The notes under the pieces were generated by a model. It ran no database searches. It was given only the letters and a program-made list of their open reading frames with translations, and was not told where the DNA came from. 8,281 nucleotides of DNA from Gammaproteobacteria bacterium (GTDB lineage: Bacteria > Pseudomonadota > Gammaproteobacteria > SZUA-229): the NCBI GenBank assembly GCA_030637945.1, contig DAOWFN010000010.1, forward strand, positions 1-8,281, written 5' to 3'. Made by a program: the position numbers and the translations under genes. Positions 1 through 6,995 of the stretch are shown one piece after another; the stretch's first letter is position 1; the number at the start of each line of letters is the position of its first letter.

Positions 1-120
1 ATACGATGGAAGAGATTAGTGATAAGTCCAGATGGAATAGGTGAGTCGATAAAGTGCGTTGTTTTTGAGTTAGAGTCATTGATCGATTGCACTCTGTCGT
101 TAATTTTTATGAGAGTCAGA

Positions 121-891
121 TTATATTTTAAATAAACCCTTTGCGTTTTTTGTGGTTTGCTGAGCAATCATTGTTTGCGATGTATCTCTTAGTTTTGAAA
201 TAGCATCGAGAGTGTTTATAAGATAAGCCGGTTCATTTCTTTTGTTCATGTTTTTTTTATCAGCCTGATCGGGCGAATCAGTTTCCAGTAACAGCGATGT
301 TAGAGGGATTTCTTTTACTACAGATTTTATTGTTTTAGCATTGTCGTAAGTTACGCTACCGCACACGCTGATAAAAAATCCTAAATCAATCAGTTGTCTG
401 GCTTGTTCGATGCTTCCTGAATAACTGTGTATCATGCCTTTTAGATCTTTAAATTTTTTAATAGACAGGATTGCCGTCTCTGTGGCTTTTACTGAATGTA
501 TGACCACAGGTAGTTGGTGGTTGTTTGCAATTTCTAGCTGGGCTTCGAAAAAATATAGCTGTGTTTTTTTATCGGCCTGTTGATCACGAAAATCCAAACC
601 GCATTCGCCTATCGCCACTGGCAAAGTGTTTTCGATGTATTTGCTAAGGGAATCTACATCTTGTTTGTCATGATTGTTTACCCAGTACGGGTGCAATCCA
701 TAACATGGATGTAATTGTTTATATTTAGTGCACAGCTTGTTGATCCTTTCCCAAAAAACTTTTTCTGTTCCAGGTATGACAATGTCGAGTATATGGTTAT
801 CTTTTGCTCTTTGGATAACTTGTTCACGGTCGTTATCAAAAGATTCAAAATCAAGATGACAGTGTGAATCGATCAGTGTGGCAGTAGTCAT
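121..891 (-). CDS. TatD-family metal-dependent hydrolase (DNase)
   Basis: A 256-residue protein of normal length for the TatD family, cytoplasmic two-metal hydrolases of the TIM-barrel amidohydrolase superfamily with 3'-5' DNase activity in characterised members. The metal ligands are visible: H10 and H12 in DSHCHLD, E96 in GECGLD, H132 in VVIHS, H155 in MIHSYSG and D205 in LETDSP. GLHPYW (65-70) and NEPAYL near the C-terminus are further family signatures. There is no signal peptide. The ATG at 889-891 puts the metal motif at residues 8-14, as usual, but no good Shine-Dalgarno precedes it. It lies just beyond the prk terminator, so it probably has its own promoter. Paralogues in this family (TatD, YcfH, YjjV) are hard to separate by eye; the short 256-residue form and HSYSG motif lean to the YjjV side, so no symbol is given. 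Family assignment is sure, exact substrate is not. Confidence 0.93.
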   Translation of the reverse strand: MTTATLIDSHCHLDFESFDNDREQVIQRAKDNHILDIVIPGTEKVFWERINKLCTKYKQLHPCYGLHPYWVNNHDKQDVDSLSKYIENTLPVAIGECGLDFRDQQADKKTQLYFFEAQLEIANNHQLPVVIHSVKATETAILSIKKFKDLKGMIHSYSGSIEQARQLIDLGFFISVCGSVTYDNAKTIKSVVKEIPLTSLLLETDSPDQADKKNMNKRNEPAYLINTLDAISKLRDTSQTMIAQQTTKNAKGLFKI

Positions 892-927
892 GTGTAACAG
901 TGTATAACGTAATTAACTATCGTGCAT

Positions 928-960
928 AAAAAAAGCCGTGACAAAGTCACGGCTTTTTTT
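928..960 (-). terminator. Intrinsic terminator of prk, symmetrical
   Basis: A perfect 15-bp stem (928-942 with 946-960) closes a three-base loop. The core is GCCGTGAC/GTCACGGC, flanked by A7 and T7, so a U-tract follows the hairpin on either strand. It starts 17 bases past the prk stop codon at 977 and is therefore read as the prk terminator. It lies upstream of the TatD gene and should insulate it. Seen directly in sequence; function inferred from the standard intrinsic-terminator form. Confidence 0.93.
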
Positions 961-976
961 GAACTGTTGAATTAAC

Positions 977-1852
977 TTATTTTGAATCAGCAATCATTTT
1001 ATGGATGATTGGTGTCAAAATTAATTCCATCGCAAGACCCATCTTGCTGCCAGGAACAACAATCGTGTTGCGACGTGACATGAAGGAATGAGAGATCATG
1101 TTTAACAGGTAAGAGAAGTCTGTATCGAATTTTTCAGTATCTTTAAATCGAATAACGATAAAACTTTCATCAGGTGTTGGGATATCACGAGCGATGAAGG
1201 GATTAGATGTATCAACAGTAGAGATGCGCTGGAAGTTGATGTCGGTACGTGAAAACTGTGGAGTGATGTATTTCACATAATCGTTCATGCGACGAAGAAT
1301 AGTGTCAACGATGACTTCTTCAGAATAACCACGTTCAGCATTGTCACGGTGAATTTTTTGAATCCACTCGAGGTTAACACTTGGTACAACGCCGACCAGC
1401 AGGTCAACGTATTGGGCGACGTCAGATTTCTCAGTAACCACACCACCGTGCAGACCTTCATAGAACATGATGTCTGACCCAGAAGGAATGTCTTCCCAGG
1501 GAGTAAATTGGCCCGGGGTTAAACCATCGTATGCAGCTGCTTCTTCATCGCTGTGCAGGTATAAACGTTTCTGACCGCCACCATTTGAACCGTATGATTT
1601 AAATAGTTCTTCCAGCTTATCGAACAGGTTTGCATCTTCACCGAAGTGGCTGAAGTTTTTATTGCCCTCAGTTTCAGCGCTTGCCATGGCTTCTTTCATC
1701 GCAGCGCGATCGTAGCGGTGAAAACTATCACCTTCGATGATGACAGGGTTGATTTTTTCACGGGTAAATATTTGCTCGAATGCATGTTTAACCGTTGATG
1801 TGCCTGCACCAGATGAGCCGGTGACAACAACAATAGGGTGTTTCTGAGACAT
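977..1852 (-). CDS. prk: Phosphoribulokinase, bacterial class I (Calvin cycle)
   Basis: Phosphorylates ribulose 5-phosphate with ATP to ribulose 1,5-bisphosphate, the RuBisCO substrate; cytoplasmic. The 291 residues match the usual ~290 of the bacterial octameric class. Visible sites: P-loop GSSGAGTST (12-20), catalytic D42 in EGDSFHRYDR with H45 and R49, Walker-B-like E132 in FYEGLHGG, and R169, D170 and R174 in KIHRDNAERGYS. R31, R235 and R260 line up with the residues I recall for NADH allosteric activation in Rhodobacter PRK. E. coli carries a similar PrkB without a Calvin cycle, but the N-terminal GAGTSTVKH and the KIHRD and ILRRM segments here resemble Rhodobacter CbbP more, so a true Calvin role is inferred. 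ATG at 1850-1852 has a clean AGGAG eight bases upstream (1861-1865). It is monocistronic, with its own upstream region and terminator; no RuBisCO gene lies alongside. Confidence 0.95.
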   Translation of the reverse strand: MSQKHPIVVVTGSSGAGTSTVKHAFEQIFTREKINPVIIEGDSFHRYDRAAMKEAMASAETEGNKNFSHFGEDANLFDKLEELFKSYGSNGGGQKRLYLHSDEEAAAYDGLTPGQFTPWEDIPSGSDIMFYEGLHGGVVTEKSDVAQYVDLLVGVVPSVNLEWIQKIHRDNAERGYSEEVIVDTILRRMNDYVKYITPQFSRTDINFQRISTVDTSNPFIARDIPTPDESFIVIRFKDTEKFDTDFSYLLNMISHSFMSRRNTIVVPGSKMGLAMELILTPIIHKMIADSK

Positions 1853-1924
1853 GTTTAATTCTCCTAATTACTAAAATTCTGTGTAACAGGCAGTCGATGA
1901 GCTAATGGTGGAGCCAGGTGCTGC

Positions 1925-1959
1925 GCTGAAAAAAGTGCGCTATTGTATCCTTTTTCAGC
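1925..1959. promoter_or_regulatory. Inverted repeat over candidate prk promoter
   Basis: GCTGAAAAA (1925-1933) and TTTTTCAGC (1951-1959) are perfect 9-bp arms around a 17-base centre. Read on the minus strand, the centre holds TACAAT (rc of 1942-1947), a plausible -10 for prk lying 90-95 bases upstream of its start codon. The -35 at 17-bp spacing (rc of 1965-1970, TTTAAT) is poor, which would suit an activator-dependent promoter. Calvin-cycle genes are commonly controlled by the LysR-type regulator CbbR, but no CbbR gene is present and I cannot show a CbbR box. The repeat is seen; promoter and operator roles are inferred. Confidence 0.35.
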
Positions 1960-2003
1960 TAAATATTAAAATGAGTGTGTGAGGTGCAAGATAGGTTTAT
2001 ATA

Positions 2004-2030
2004 AATCAATTACTTAGTGATGTATTGATT
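2004..2030. repeat. Short inverted repeat between trmB and prk
   Basis: AATCAAT (2004-2010) and ATTGATT (2024-2030) are perfect 7-bp arms around 13 bases. The repeat begins just beyond the trmB stop codon (2036-2038), so it could be a weak 3' hairpin for the thiSG-trmB transcript, but no U-tract follows on the minus strand. It could equally be an upstream regulator site for prk. No choice can be made from sequence alone. Confidence 0.3.
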
Positions 2031-2035
2031 GTGTT

Positions 2036-2731
2036 TTATGTTTTTTTATAAATCAGGTCCCAGACACCATGCCCCAGCTTGAGTCCACGGCGTTCGAATT
2101 TGGTTTCGCAACGACTGCCTTTATCGGGTGAGAAGTTGCCGGCCCCGCTGGTATTGATAAAGCCATCCGCATTGTCCATCTGCTCGAGCATGTGTTCTGC
2201 GTAAGGCTGCCAGTCTGTTGCCATGTGGAAAAAACCGCCAGTTTTTAACTTTTTCCGTATTAGCTGGATAAAATCAGGTTTGATGATGCGGCGTTTGTGA
2301 TGACGTTTTTTATGCCATGGATCAGGAAAAAATAGCTGGACCTGTTTTATCGAGTTGTCCGCTATCTGATGCTTTAGCACGTCAACTGCATCGTGGCGTA
2401 TGACCTTTATGTTTTGAATATTTTCACAATGGGCATTATGGATTAAATGACCAACGCCGGGACCATGGACTTCTATGCCGACAAAATTGAATTGTGGCTG
2501 ATTTTTTACCTGTTGCAGTAATGAATCGCCATTACCGAAGCCGATTTCTATAATGGTGTCATTGTTGTTATTAAACAGTTTGTTAAACGATAAAACCTGC
2601 TCGTTATATTCGATTCCGTAATGCTGCCAGTAATTATCTAAAGCATTTTGTTGTGCTTTTGTCAGGCGTCCCTGACGTAAAACAAAACTTTTTATCGCGC
2701 GATATTTTTTCTGAGCTTTTTCTGCTTGCAC
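2036..2731 (-). CDS. trmB: tRNA (guanine46-N7)-methyltransferase
   Basis: Uses S-adenosylmethionine to make m7G at position 46 of the tRNA variable loop. At 231 residues it is close to E. coli TrmB (239) and shows its landmarks in order: KSFVLRQGR (14-22), SAM-binding motif EIGFGNG (62-68), GIEVHGPGVG (85-94), HDAVDVL (112-118), the catalytic/tRNA-contact block FFPDPWHKKRHHKRR (133-147), TDWQPYAEHM (171-180), and the C-terminal TKFERRG and LGHGVWDL. The start is GTG (rc of 2729-2731): the frame upstream closes at a TAA within seven codons and no earlier start exists. No clear Shine-Dalgarno is seen. It begins 25 bases after the thiG stop, so translation probably depends on the shared transcript. 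thiS-thiG-trmB is a known gammaproteobacterial order (as in Pseudomonas); the functional link is not obvious. Confidence 0.97.
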   Translation of the reverse strand: MQAEKAQKKYRAIKSFVLRQGRLTKAQQNALDNYWQHYGIEYNEQVLSFNKLFNNNNDTIIEIGFGNGDSLLQQVKNQPQFNFVGIEVHGPGVGHLIHNAHCENIQNIKVIRHDAVDVLKHQIADNSIKQVQLFFPDPWHKKRHHKRRIIKPDFIQLIRKKLKTGGFFHMATDWQPYAEHMLEQMDNADGFINTSGAGNFSPDKGSRCETKFERRGLKLGHGVWDLIYKKT

Positions 2732-2756
2732 AAGGTAACGATATTCGGATTAGATT

Positions 2757-3551
2757 TTAGAAAAAAGTGCCTTCGATCGGAGATGAAGCCGATGCGAAAC
2801 GTTTTTTGGGCATACGTCCAGCTAGATAGGCTTCGCGACCGCTTTCGATAGCCTTTTTCATCGCAGATGCCATCAGAACTGGATGTTGTGCTGCGGCGAT
2901 AGCGGTATTCATCAGTATACCGTCACAGCCCAGTTCCATTGCAATAGCGGCATCCGAAGCGGTACCGACGCCAGCATCAACAAGGATAGGAACCTCGGCA
3001 TTTTCGATAATCGTAAGAATGTTATAGGGATTGCGAATCCCAAGCCCTGAGCCTATAGGTGCGGCTAGAGGCATAACAGCAACGCAGCCGATATTTTCAA
3101 GCTCTTTGGCGATGAGTGGGTCATCATTGGTATAAACCATGACATCGAAACCGTCATCTACCAGAATTTGAGCTGCTTTCAGTGTTTCAATAGTATCAGG
3201 AAACAGCGTCTTTTCATCGCCCAGAACTTCCAGTTTGACCAGTTTGTGACCGCCCAGTAGTTCGCGTGCAAGTTTGCATGTTCTAACGGCATCATCAACG
3301 GTGTAACAGCCTGCGGTGTTGGGTAGTAAGGTGTATTTGTCTAGCGGCAAAGCGTCCAGTAGATTCGGCTCATCCGGGTTTTGGCCGATATTGGTTCTCC
3401 TGATGGCGATGGTAATGATTTCAGCGCCGCTGGCATCTAAAGCAAGGCGGGTTTCTTCATTATCCTTATATTTACCGGTGCCAACCAGTAAGCGAGATGT
3501 GTATGTTTTACCCGCTATAACAAGTGGGCTATCGATATTTGTGTCAGACAT
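2757..3551 (-). CDS. thiG: Thiazole synthase
   Basis: Condenses 1-deoxy-D-xylulose 5-phosphate, dehydroglycine and sulfur from ThiS thiocarboxylate to the thiamine thiazole phosphate; a cytoplasmic (beta/alpha)8 barrel that complexes with ThiS. The 264 residues are full length and resemble Pseudomonas ThiG closely. Seen: AGKTYTSRLLVGTGKYKD (13-30), RRTNIGQNPDEPNLLD (51-66), LPNTAGCYT (76-84), the Schiff-base lysine K106 in LVKLEVLGD, DVMVYTNDDP, PIGSGLGIRNPYN, VDAGVGTASDAA and LMNTAIA. The ATG at 3549-3551 lacks an evident Shine-Dalgarno, yet starting here gives the short N-terminal extension typical of the Pseudomonas-type protein. The 102-base gap from thiS is long for an operon and could hold a secondary promoter. 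It feeds directly into trmB. Confidence 0.98.
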   Translation of the reverse strand: MSDTNIDSPLVIAGKTYTSRLLVGTGKYKDNEETRLALDASGAEIITIAIRRTNIGQNPDEPNLLDALPLDKYTLLPNTAGCYTVDDAVRTCKLARELLGGHKLVKLEVLGDEKTLFPDTIETLKAAQILVDDGFDVMVYTNDDPLIAKELENIGCVAVMPLAAPIGSGLGIRNPYNILTIIENAEVPILVDAGVGTASDAAIAMELGCDGILMNTAIAAAQHPVLMASAMKKAIESGREAYLAGRMPKKRFASASSPIEGTFF

Positions 3552-3653
3552 TATGTTTTGTGTGTAGTGTTTTATTTAGCGGGCTTATTGTACTTGATTT
3601 TGAGGCATGAAATGTGGGCTGTAGATCACATGGCAGGTAAATAATTGGCCATT

Positions 3654-3857
3654 TTAGCCGCCACCTATTGCCTGAACAATTTCGACCTTGTCTGATTCGT
3701 TTAAAGTATGGCTGTTAAAGTTGCCGCGAGGAATGATTTCCTGATTGATCTCTACAGCAAGCCGTTTATTTTCCAGAGAAAGGCTTTGTAGCAGTTGCTC
3801 GATATTGGTGTCATCATCAATCGTTTTGTTCTCGCCGTTTAATACGATGGTTATCAT
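3654..3857 (-). CDS. thiS: Sulfur carrier protein ThiS
   Basis: A 67-residue ubiquitin-fold sulfur carrier. ThiF adenylates its C-terminal glycine, which is then converted to a thiocarboxylate and donates sulfur to ThiG. The protein ends in AIGGG, giving the required terminal Gly-Gly, and the opening MITIVLNGE and central LAVEINQEIIPR match the family. Length is typical. The ATG at 3855-3857 has AGGA (rc of 3867-3870) nine bases upstream. It is the first gene of the thiS-thiG-trmB group. No thiF is in the window, so the activating enzyme must be encoded elsewhere. Confidence 0.97.
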   Translation of the reverse strand: MITIVLNGENKTIDDDTNIEQLLQSLSLENKRLAVEINQEIIPRGNFNSHTLNESDKVEIVQAIGGG

Positions 3858-4024
3858 CTGAAATTTTCCTAAATCAACTGTTTTTATGCCATTTCGGCAG
3901 ATAAAGCAGAATTTTGTGCTATAAATTTAAGCTAATTATGTTAAATATTAAGGGTGTCATTACTATATGGCAGGTCATTCTATTACATGCTCGTTGAGAA
4001 CATATAAATAATCTGGGAATTTTC
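3858..4024. promoter_or_regulatory. Divergent intergenic promoter region
   Basis: This AT-rich 167-base gap separates thiS (leftward) from the exported-protein gene (rightward) and must hold both promoters. On the plus strand TATAAA (4003-4008) is a fair -10, with no good -35 at 17 bp, 16 bases before the downstream ATG; GGGA (4015-4018) is a weak ribosome site. On the minus strand TTAACA followed after 15 bases by TATAGC is a weak promoter candidate for thiS. I see no THI-box (TPP riboswitch) core, so thiSG does not appear to be riboswitch-controlled from here. Promoter assignments are tentative. Confidence 0.4.
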
Positions 4025-5095
4025 ATGCTTGATCGATTTTTTACATCGCTGTTTATTTTGTGTGTTTTTAGTTTTAACGTTACAGCTAAAAATAATGATA
4101 ATCCTTTTGTCAAAAATAATTCTCTGAATATCGGAAAGGATGTTAGCTGGAATATCGACAAGAAAGCTATGTCAGCAACCAAATCAGCGACTGATGGTAA
4201 AGGGTCTTACTATCACCTGAGGTTTGATAATAAGCAGCTTGAACTTTTAATAAGTAGTGATGCCGGTGGTACAGTCCCTAAAAAATTCAATCAACTGGAA
4301 GTCAAAAACTTAAAAATTGATGGCAAACGGAGCCCGCTGTTTTCATGGTGTCTGAATAATCAGCAACGACATAATCGATTTTTGCAGCAAGGTTTAACCG
4401 TAAAGAAAAATATTTGCGAAATTAATGGTGGTACAGGTCGTTTTACAGTCCGTCTAAATAAAGATGCATTAACCGCTATACAAAAAGGTAAGAGTCTATC
4501 GATCATGCTCAAGCCGTATAGAACACCGATCGAGTTGAATTATGAGATAAGTGATTTTCAAGAAATGTATCTGACGCTGAATGCTAAGGATGTGCCGACC
4601 ACTGCGCTTGCCGCTACGGCCGTTATTCCTGCAGCGAGTGTGACCTCAAATATCGGAGCTTCCAGGGTAAGCAAATGTTGGGCCCGGCCACCGGAAGAAT
4701 ATAAAACAATAAAAGCGATTGAATACCCCTGTGCGGATGCTTCTGCAAAACTAGATGCTGAAACCGGAGTAATTAAACAGATCAACCAGAAAAAGGCGAA
4801 TGAAAGAGAGCTGGCTGCGCAGAGAGCAGCAGAGAAGGAAAAACAACGTAAGCTGGCGGAAGATAAAAAACAGAAAGAGCTGGCCGCGAAGTTAGAACAG
4901 GAAAAGTTGTTGCAGGCAGAAGCTGCAGCAATTGCTGCCAGTGAAGCAAAGCAGGCTGAAATTGGTGGAGAGATATCACAAAAGATGATTAGTATGTGTG
5001 ATAAATACTGGAGTAAAGGTAAGCACCGGTGTTACTGTCAAAAATATATTGAACATGCCCCCGAGGAGATTAGGAAGAACTCTTCATGTGAGTGA
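4025..5095 (+). CDS. Exported protein: possible IalB-like domain, helical linker, Cys-rich tail
   Basis: Function unknown. The 356 residues begin with a signal peptide (D3, R4, then hydrophobic FFTSLFILCVFSF, cleavage probably after VTA at 21), so it is likely periplasmic or surface-exposed. Residues ~35-190 look beta-rich. The stretch from PLFSWCL to NICEIN, then RLNKDALTAIQKGKSLSIML and a closing hydrophobic strand, resembles the C-terminal half of invasion-associated locus B (IalB) proteins, which share a Cys pair followed by an 'LxALxxGKxLxV' segment; this is a by-eye judgement. Residues ~255-312 form a long Ala/Glu/Lys/Gln helix, probably coiled coil. The tail carries four cysteines (C325, C336, C338, C355) in the pattern C-x10-C-x-C-x16-C, suited to disulfides or a metal site. 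Weak Shine-Dalgarno GGGA; the upstream frame closes at TGA 3995-3997. A terminator follows, so it is probably monocistronic. Confidence 0.85.
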   Translation: MLDRFFTSLFILCVFSFNVTAKNNDNPFVKNNSLNIGKDVSWNIDKKAMSATKSATDGKGSYYHLRFDNKQLELLISSDAGGTVPKKFNQLEVKNLKIDGKRSPLFSWCLNNQQRHNRFLQQGLTVKKNICEINGGTGRFTVRLNKDALTAIQKGKSLSIMLKPYRTPIELNYEISDFQEMYLTLNAKDVPTTALAATAVIPAASVTSNIGASRVSKCWARPPEEYKTIKAIEYPCADASAKLDAETGVIKQINQKKANERELAAQRAAEKEKQRKLAEDKKQKELAAKLEQEKLLQAEAAAIAASEAKQAEIGGEISQKMISMCDKYWSKGKHRCYCQKYIEHAPEEIRKNSSCE

Positions 5096-5136
5096 TATTT
5101 TGTGGTTTAACGGCCCATCTTTATTCTGTAATATAG

Positions 5137-5160
5137 AGCAACGAAATACGTTGCTTTTTT
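5137..5160 (+). terminator. Intrinsic terminator after exported-protein gene
   Basis: AGCAACG (5137-5143) and CGTTGCT (5149-5155) form a perfect 7-bp stem with loop AAATA, running straight into six T residues (5155-5160). It lies 42 bases past the stop codon at 5093-5095 and separates this gene from the MscS-thiO pair, implying an independent promoter for the latter between 5161 and 5241. Confidence 0.88.
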
Positions 5161-5162
5161 AT

Positions 5163-5228
5163 GCCCAGGGATGGACGGTATTCCACAAAGAGCCATGGAT
5201 GATGGTGCATCGATGCACAATGATGGTG
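5163..5228. repeat. Direct repeats and 14-bp palindrome upstream of mscS-like gene
   Basis: This short interval is full of repeated ATGG-type words. CCAGGGATG (5165-5173) recurs with one change as CCATGGATG (5193-5201), 28 bases later. ATGATGGTG occurs exactly twice (5199-5207 and 5220-5228), 21 bases apart, bracketing a perfect palindrome GTGCATCGATGCAC (5205-5218). Two helical turns between the direct repeats would suit paired regulator binding, and the position between a terminator and a start codon suits an operator. It may alternatively be a copy of a dispersed intergenic repeat. Repeats are seen; role is inferred. Confidence 0.5.
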
Positions 5229-5241
5229 TTGATAATAAATT

Positions 5242-6975
5242 ATGAAAAAAATAATCAAATATGCAATTACCTTCGCCCTGAGTTTTCTGTTTGTTTTGGG
5301 GTTCGCATATGCAGCAGATCCTGCCGATCTTAAGAATAAAGAAAAGGTTGAAGCTGTTGAGGTGAAGGAGAAAACGATAGCCCCAGTCATAAAAAATCTA
5401 CCGGATACACCAACGATAAAAGATATCGCTGAGCAAGAGCAGGCAAAAGAAGAAGTATTGAAAAGATTGGCTAATGTGCCTCAATCCGGGCCTTATGATG
5501 AATTTAACAGATCGACGCCTCGATCAAGCCTTATCGCTTTATCGCTTGCTCTTAAAGAGCGGGATTATGAACGCGCAGTTAATTATTTTGATTTTAGAAA
5601 CCTGCCGTTTTCGTCCGAACAAGAGCTCGATAATGAAGACCTGGTCAGGAGATTGATTATCGTTGCCAAGCGAGCAATGACTATCGATATCGAAGCGATG
5701 AGCAATGACCCAAATGGTCATAAAGATGATGGTCTGCCGAGTTATCGGGATCGGATAACCACCATGAAGACGAAAAACGGTCCAGTCGAAATCTTAATGC
5801 AACGGATCCCGCGTGGAGATGGTGTGTTCATATGGAAAATATCAAATGCTACCGTTGCGTTAATCCCTGCGCTGGATGCTGAATTTGGATACGGTATTGT
5901 CGGTAATAAGCTCTCGCATATTTTTCCGCACTATGTGATTTTTGGTTTTGAGATCTGGCAGTTAGTCATGTTGGTCGGTCTGTTGCTCGCTGCTTTTGTC
6001 ATTGCATTTGTCACGACATTTATCGCCGTGAAAATATTACAAAAAAATCAGCGCTTTAATAAGCAACGACTGCAGAGGTTCATAGCTGGTCCGCTGCGAT
6101 TTTTGATCATGATATTATTATTTAGAGCGACATTCGATATGATCGCACCGTCGTTGACTGCGCGTGCAGTATTCGAAGCGAGAACATTTTTAATTTTTGC
6201 TATCTACTGGATCATGTTAGGTGTTGTCGATCTGATTATGTATCGTCTCGCTGACCGTATGAAGCGCAACGGCCAACAAGGTGCCGCTGTATTATTAAAA
6301 CCTGCTGCAACCGGCGTTAAACTGATGGTGACTCTGTTGGCCATCATTACATGGATGGACAATCTGGGTTATGAGATCACCACTATATTGGCTGGCCTGG
6401 GTGTCGGCGGTATAGCAGTTGCGCTGGCGGCACAGAAATCGCTGGAAAATCTAATCGGTTCTATCACTATTTATGCTTCTCAACCAGTACATGTCGGCGA
6501 CTTTTGTAAATTTGGAAAAACCTTAGGCACGATCGAAGAGATCGGCCTACGTTCGACGCAATTACGCACTCCGGCACGTACCATCGTGCATGTTCCAAAT
6601 GCTTTGTTTGCTTCAGGTGAGATTGAGAATTTAACGCAACGAGATAAAATTCTGTATCGTACACGGTTACGTCTATCTTATGAAGATACACCTGATCAGG
6701 TAAAGCAGGTGTTGAAGAAGATACGCGAACTAATAGAGCAACATGAGTTCATCGACGAAGAAGAGTCAAGAGTTCGTTTCCTCGAGTTCGGTGAGTACGC
6801 GCAAGAGCTAGAGCTGTACGTATATATCAAAACAAAAGTATTCTCTGAATATCTGGAGTACCGTGAAGATATTAATTTGAGTATAAATGATATCGTTGAA
6901 TCTGTAGGTGTTAAACTTGTGATACCTGCGAGAACATCGTACATAAAAGAATTGCCAGAGACATTGGTATCTTAA
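5242..6975 (+). CDS. MscS-family mechanosensitive ion channel with N-terminal periplasmic domain
   Basis: An inner-membrane tension-gated channel that releases solutes at osmotic downshock. At 577 residues it is about twice E. coli MscS (286). Order: signal peptide 1-24 (KKIIKY, hydrophobic core, cleavage after AYA); Lys/Glu-rich then mixed domain ~25-230, predicted periplasmic; membrane segments near 236-262, 283-300, 314-337 and 358-375; pore helix ~380-405 with the Gly/Ala-rich ILAGLGVGGIAVALAAQKSLENLIGS hallmark split around G387-G389; then the beta domain (QPVHVGDFCKFG, GTIEEIGLRSTQLRT, VHVPNALFASGEIENLT) and an alpha/beta C-terminal domain. The lumenal domain is not one I can name. ATG at 5242 is fixed by an in-frame TAA at 5236-5238; no clear Shine-Dalgarno. 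thiO starts 20 bases downstream, so the two are probably cotranscribed without an evident shared role. Confidence 0.93.
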   Translation: MKKIIKYAITFALSFLFVLGFAYAADPADLKNKEKVEAVEVKEKTIAPVIKNLPDTPTIKDIAEQEQAKEEVLKRLANVPQSGPYDEFNRSTPRSSLIALSLALKERDYERAVNYFDFRNLPFSSEQELDNEDLVRRLIIVAKRAMTIDIEAMSNDPNGHKDDGLPSYRDRITTMKTKNGPVEILMQRIPRGDGVFIWKISNATVALIPALDAEFGYGIVGNKLSHIFPHYVIFGFEIWQLVMLVGLLLAAFVIAFVTTFIAVKILQKNQRFNKQRLQRFIAGPLRFLIMILLFRATFDMIAPSLTARAVFEARTFLIFAIYWIMLGVVDLIMYRLADRMKRNGQQGAAVLLKPAATGVKLMVTLLAIITWMDNLGYEITTILAGLGVGGIAVALAAQKSLENLIGSITIYASQPVHVGDFCKFGKTLGTIEEIGLRSTQLRTPARTIVHVPNALFASGEIENLTQRDKILYRTRLRLSYEDTPDQVKQVLKKIRELIEQHEFIDEEESRVRFLEFGEYAQELELYVYIKTKVFSEYLEYREDINLSINDIVESVGVKLVIPARTSYIKELPETLVS

Positions 6976-6995
6976 CGAGTTAAAAGAAAAGACTT

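Noticed and set aside
1..79. Minus-strand frame from an ATG at 77-79, open for 26 codons to the window edge (a possible 5' end of a gene after the TatD gene)
   Set aside because: It is too short, lacks a clear ribosome site and has no recognisable protein motif. The left 120 bases remain unassigned.
1..135. Plus-strand frame open from the edge to TAA at 133-135
   Set aside because: It has no start in the window, overlaps the TatD gene's 3' end and matches no family I recognise; equally likely chance.
3316..3567. Plus-strand open frame opposite thiG
   Set aside because: It is antisense to a highly conserved enzyme gene and best explained as a shadow of its codon pattern.
3858..4024. TPP riboswitch upstream of thiS
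   Set aside because: On the minus strand an ACCCTT word occurs, but the rest of the THI-box core (CTGAGA and the conserved CTGATCTGG-type segment) is absent.
5163..5228. CRISPR array
   Set aside because: The direct repeats are only 9 bp, occur twice and flank a palindrome rather than spacers.
4998..5333. Plus-strand open frame spanning the end of the exported-protein gene and the start of the channel gene
   Set aside because: It overlaps two supported genes in other frames and runs through the intrinsic terminator; no domain or ribosome site.
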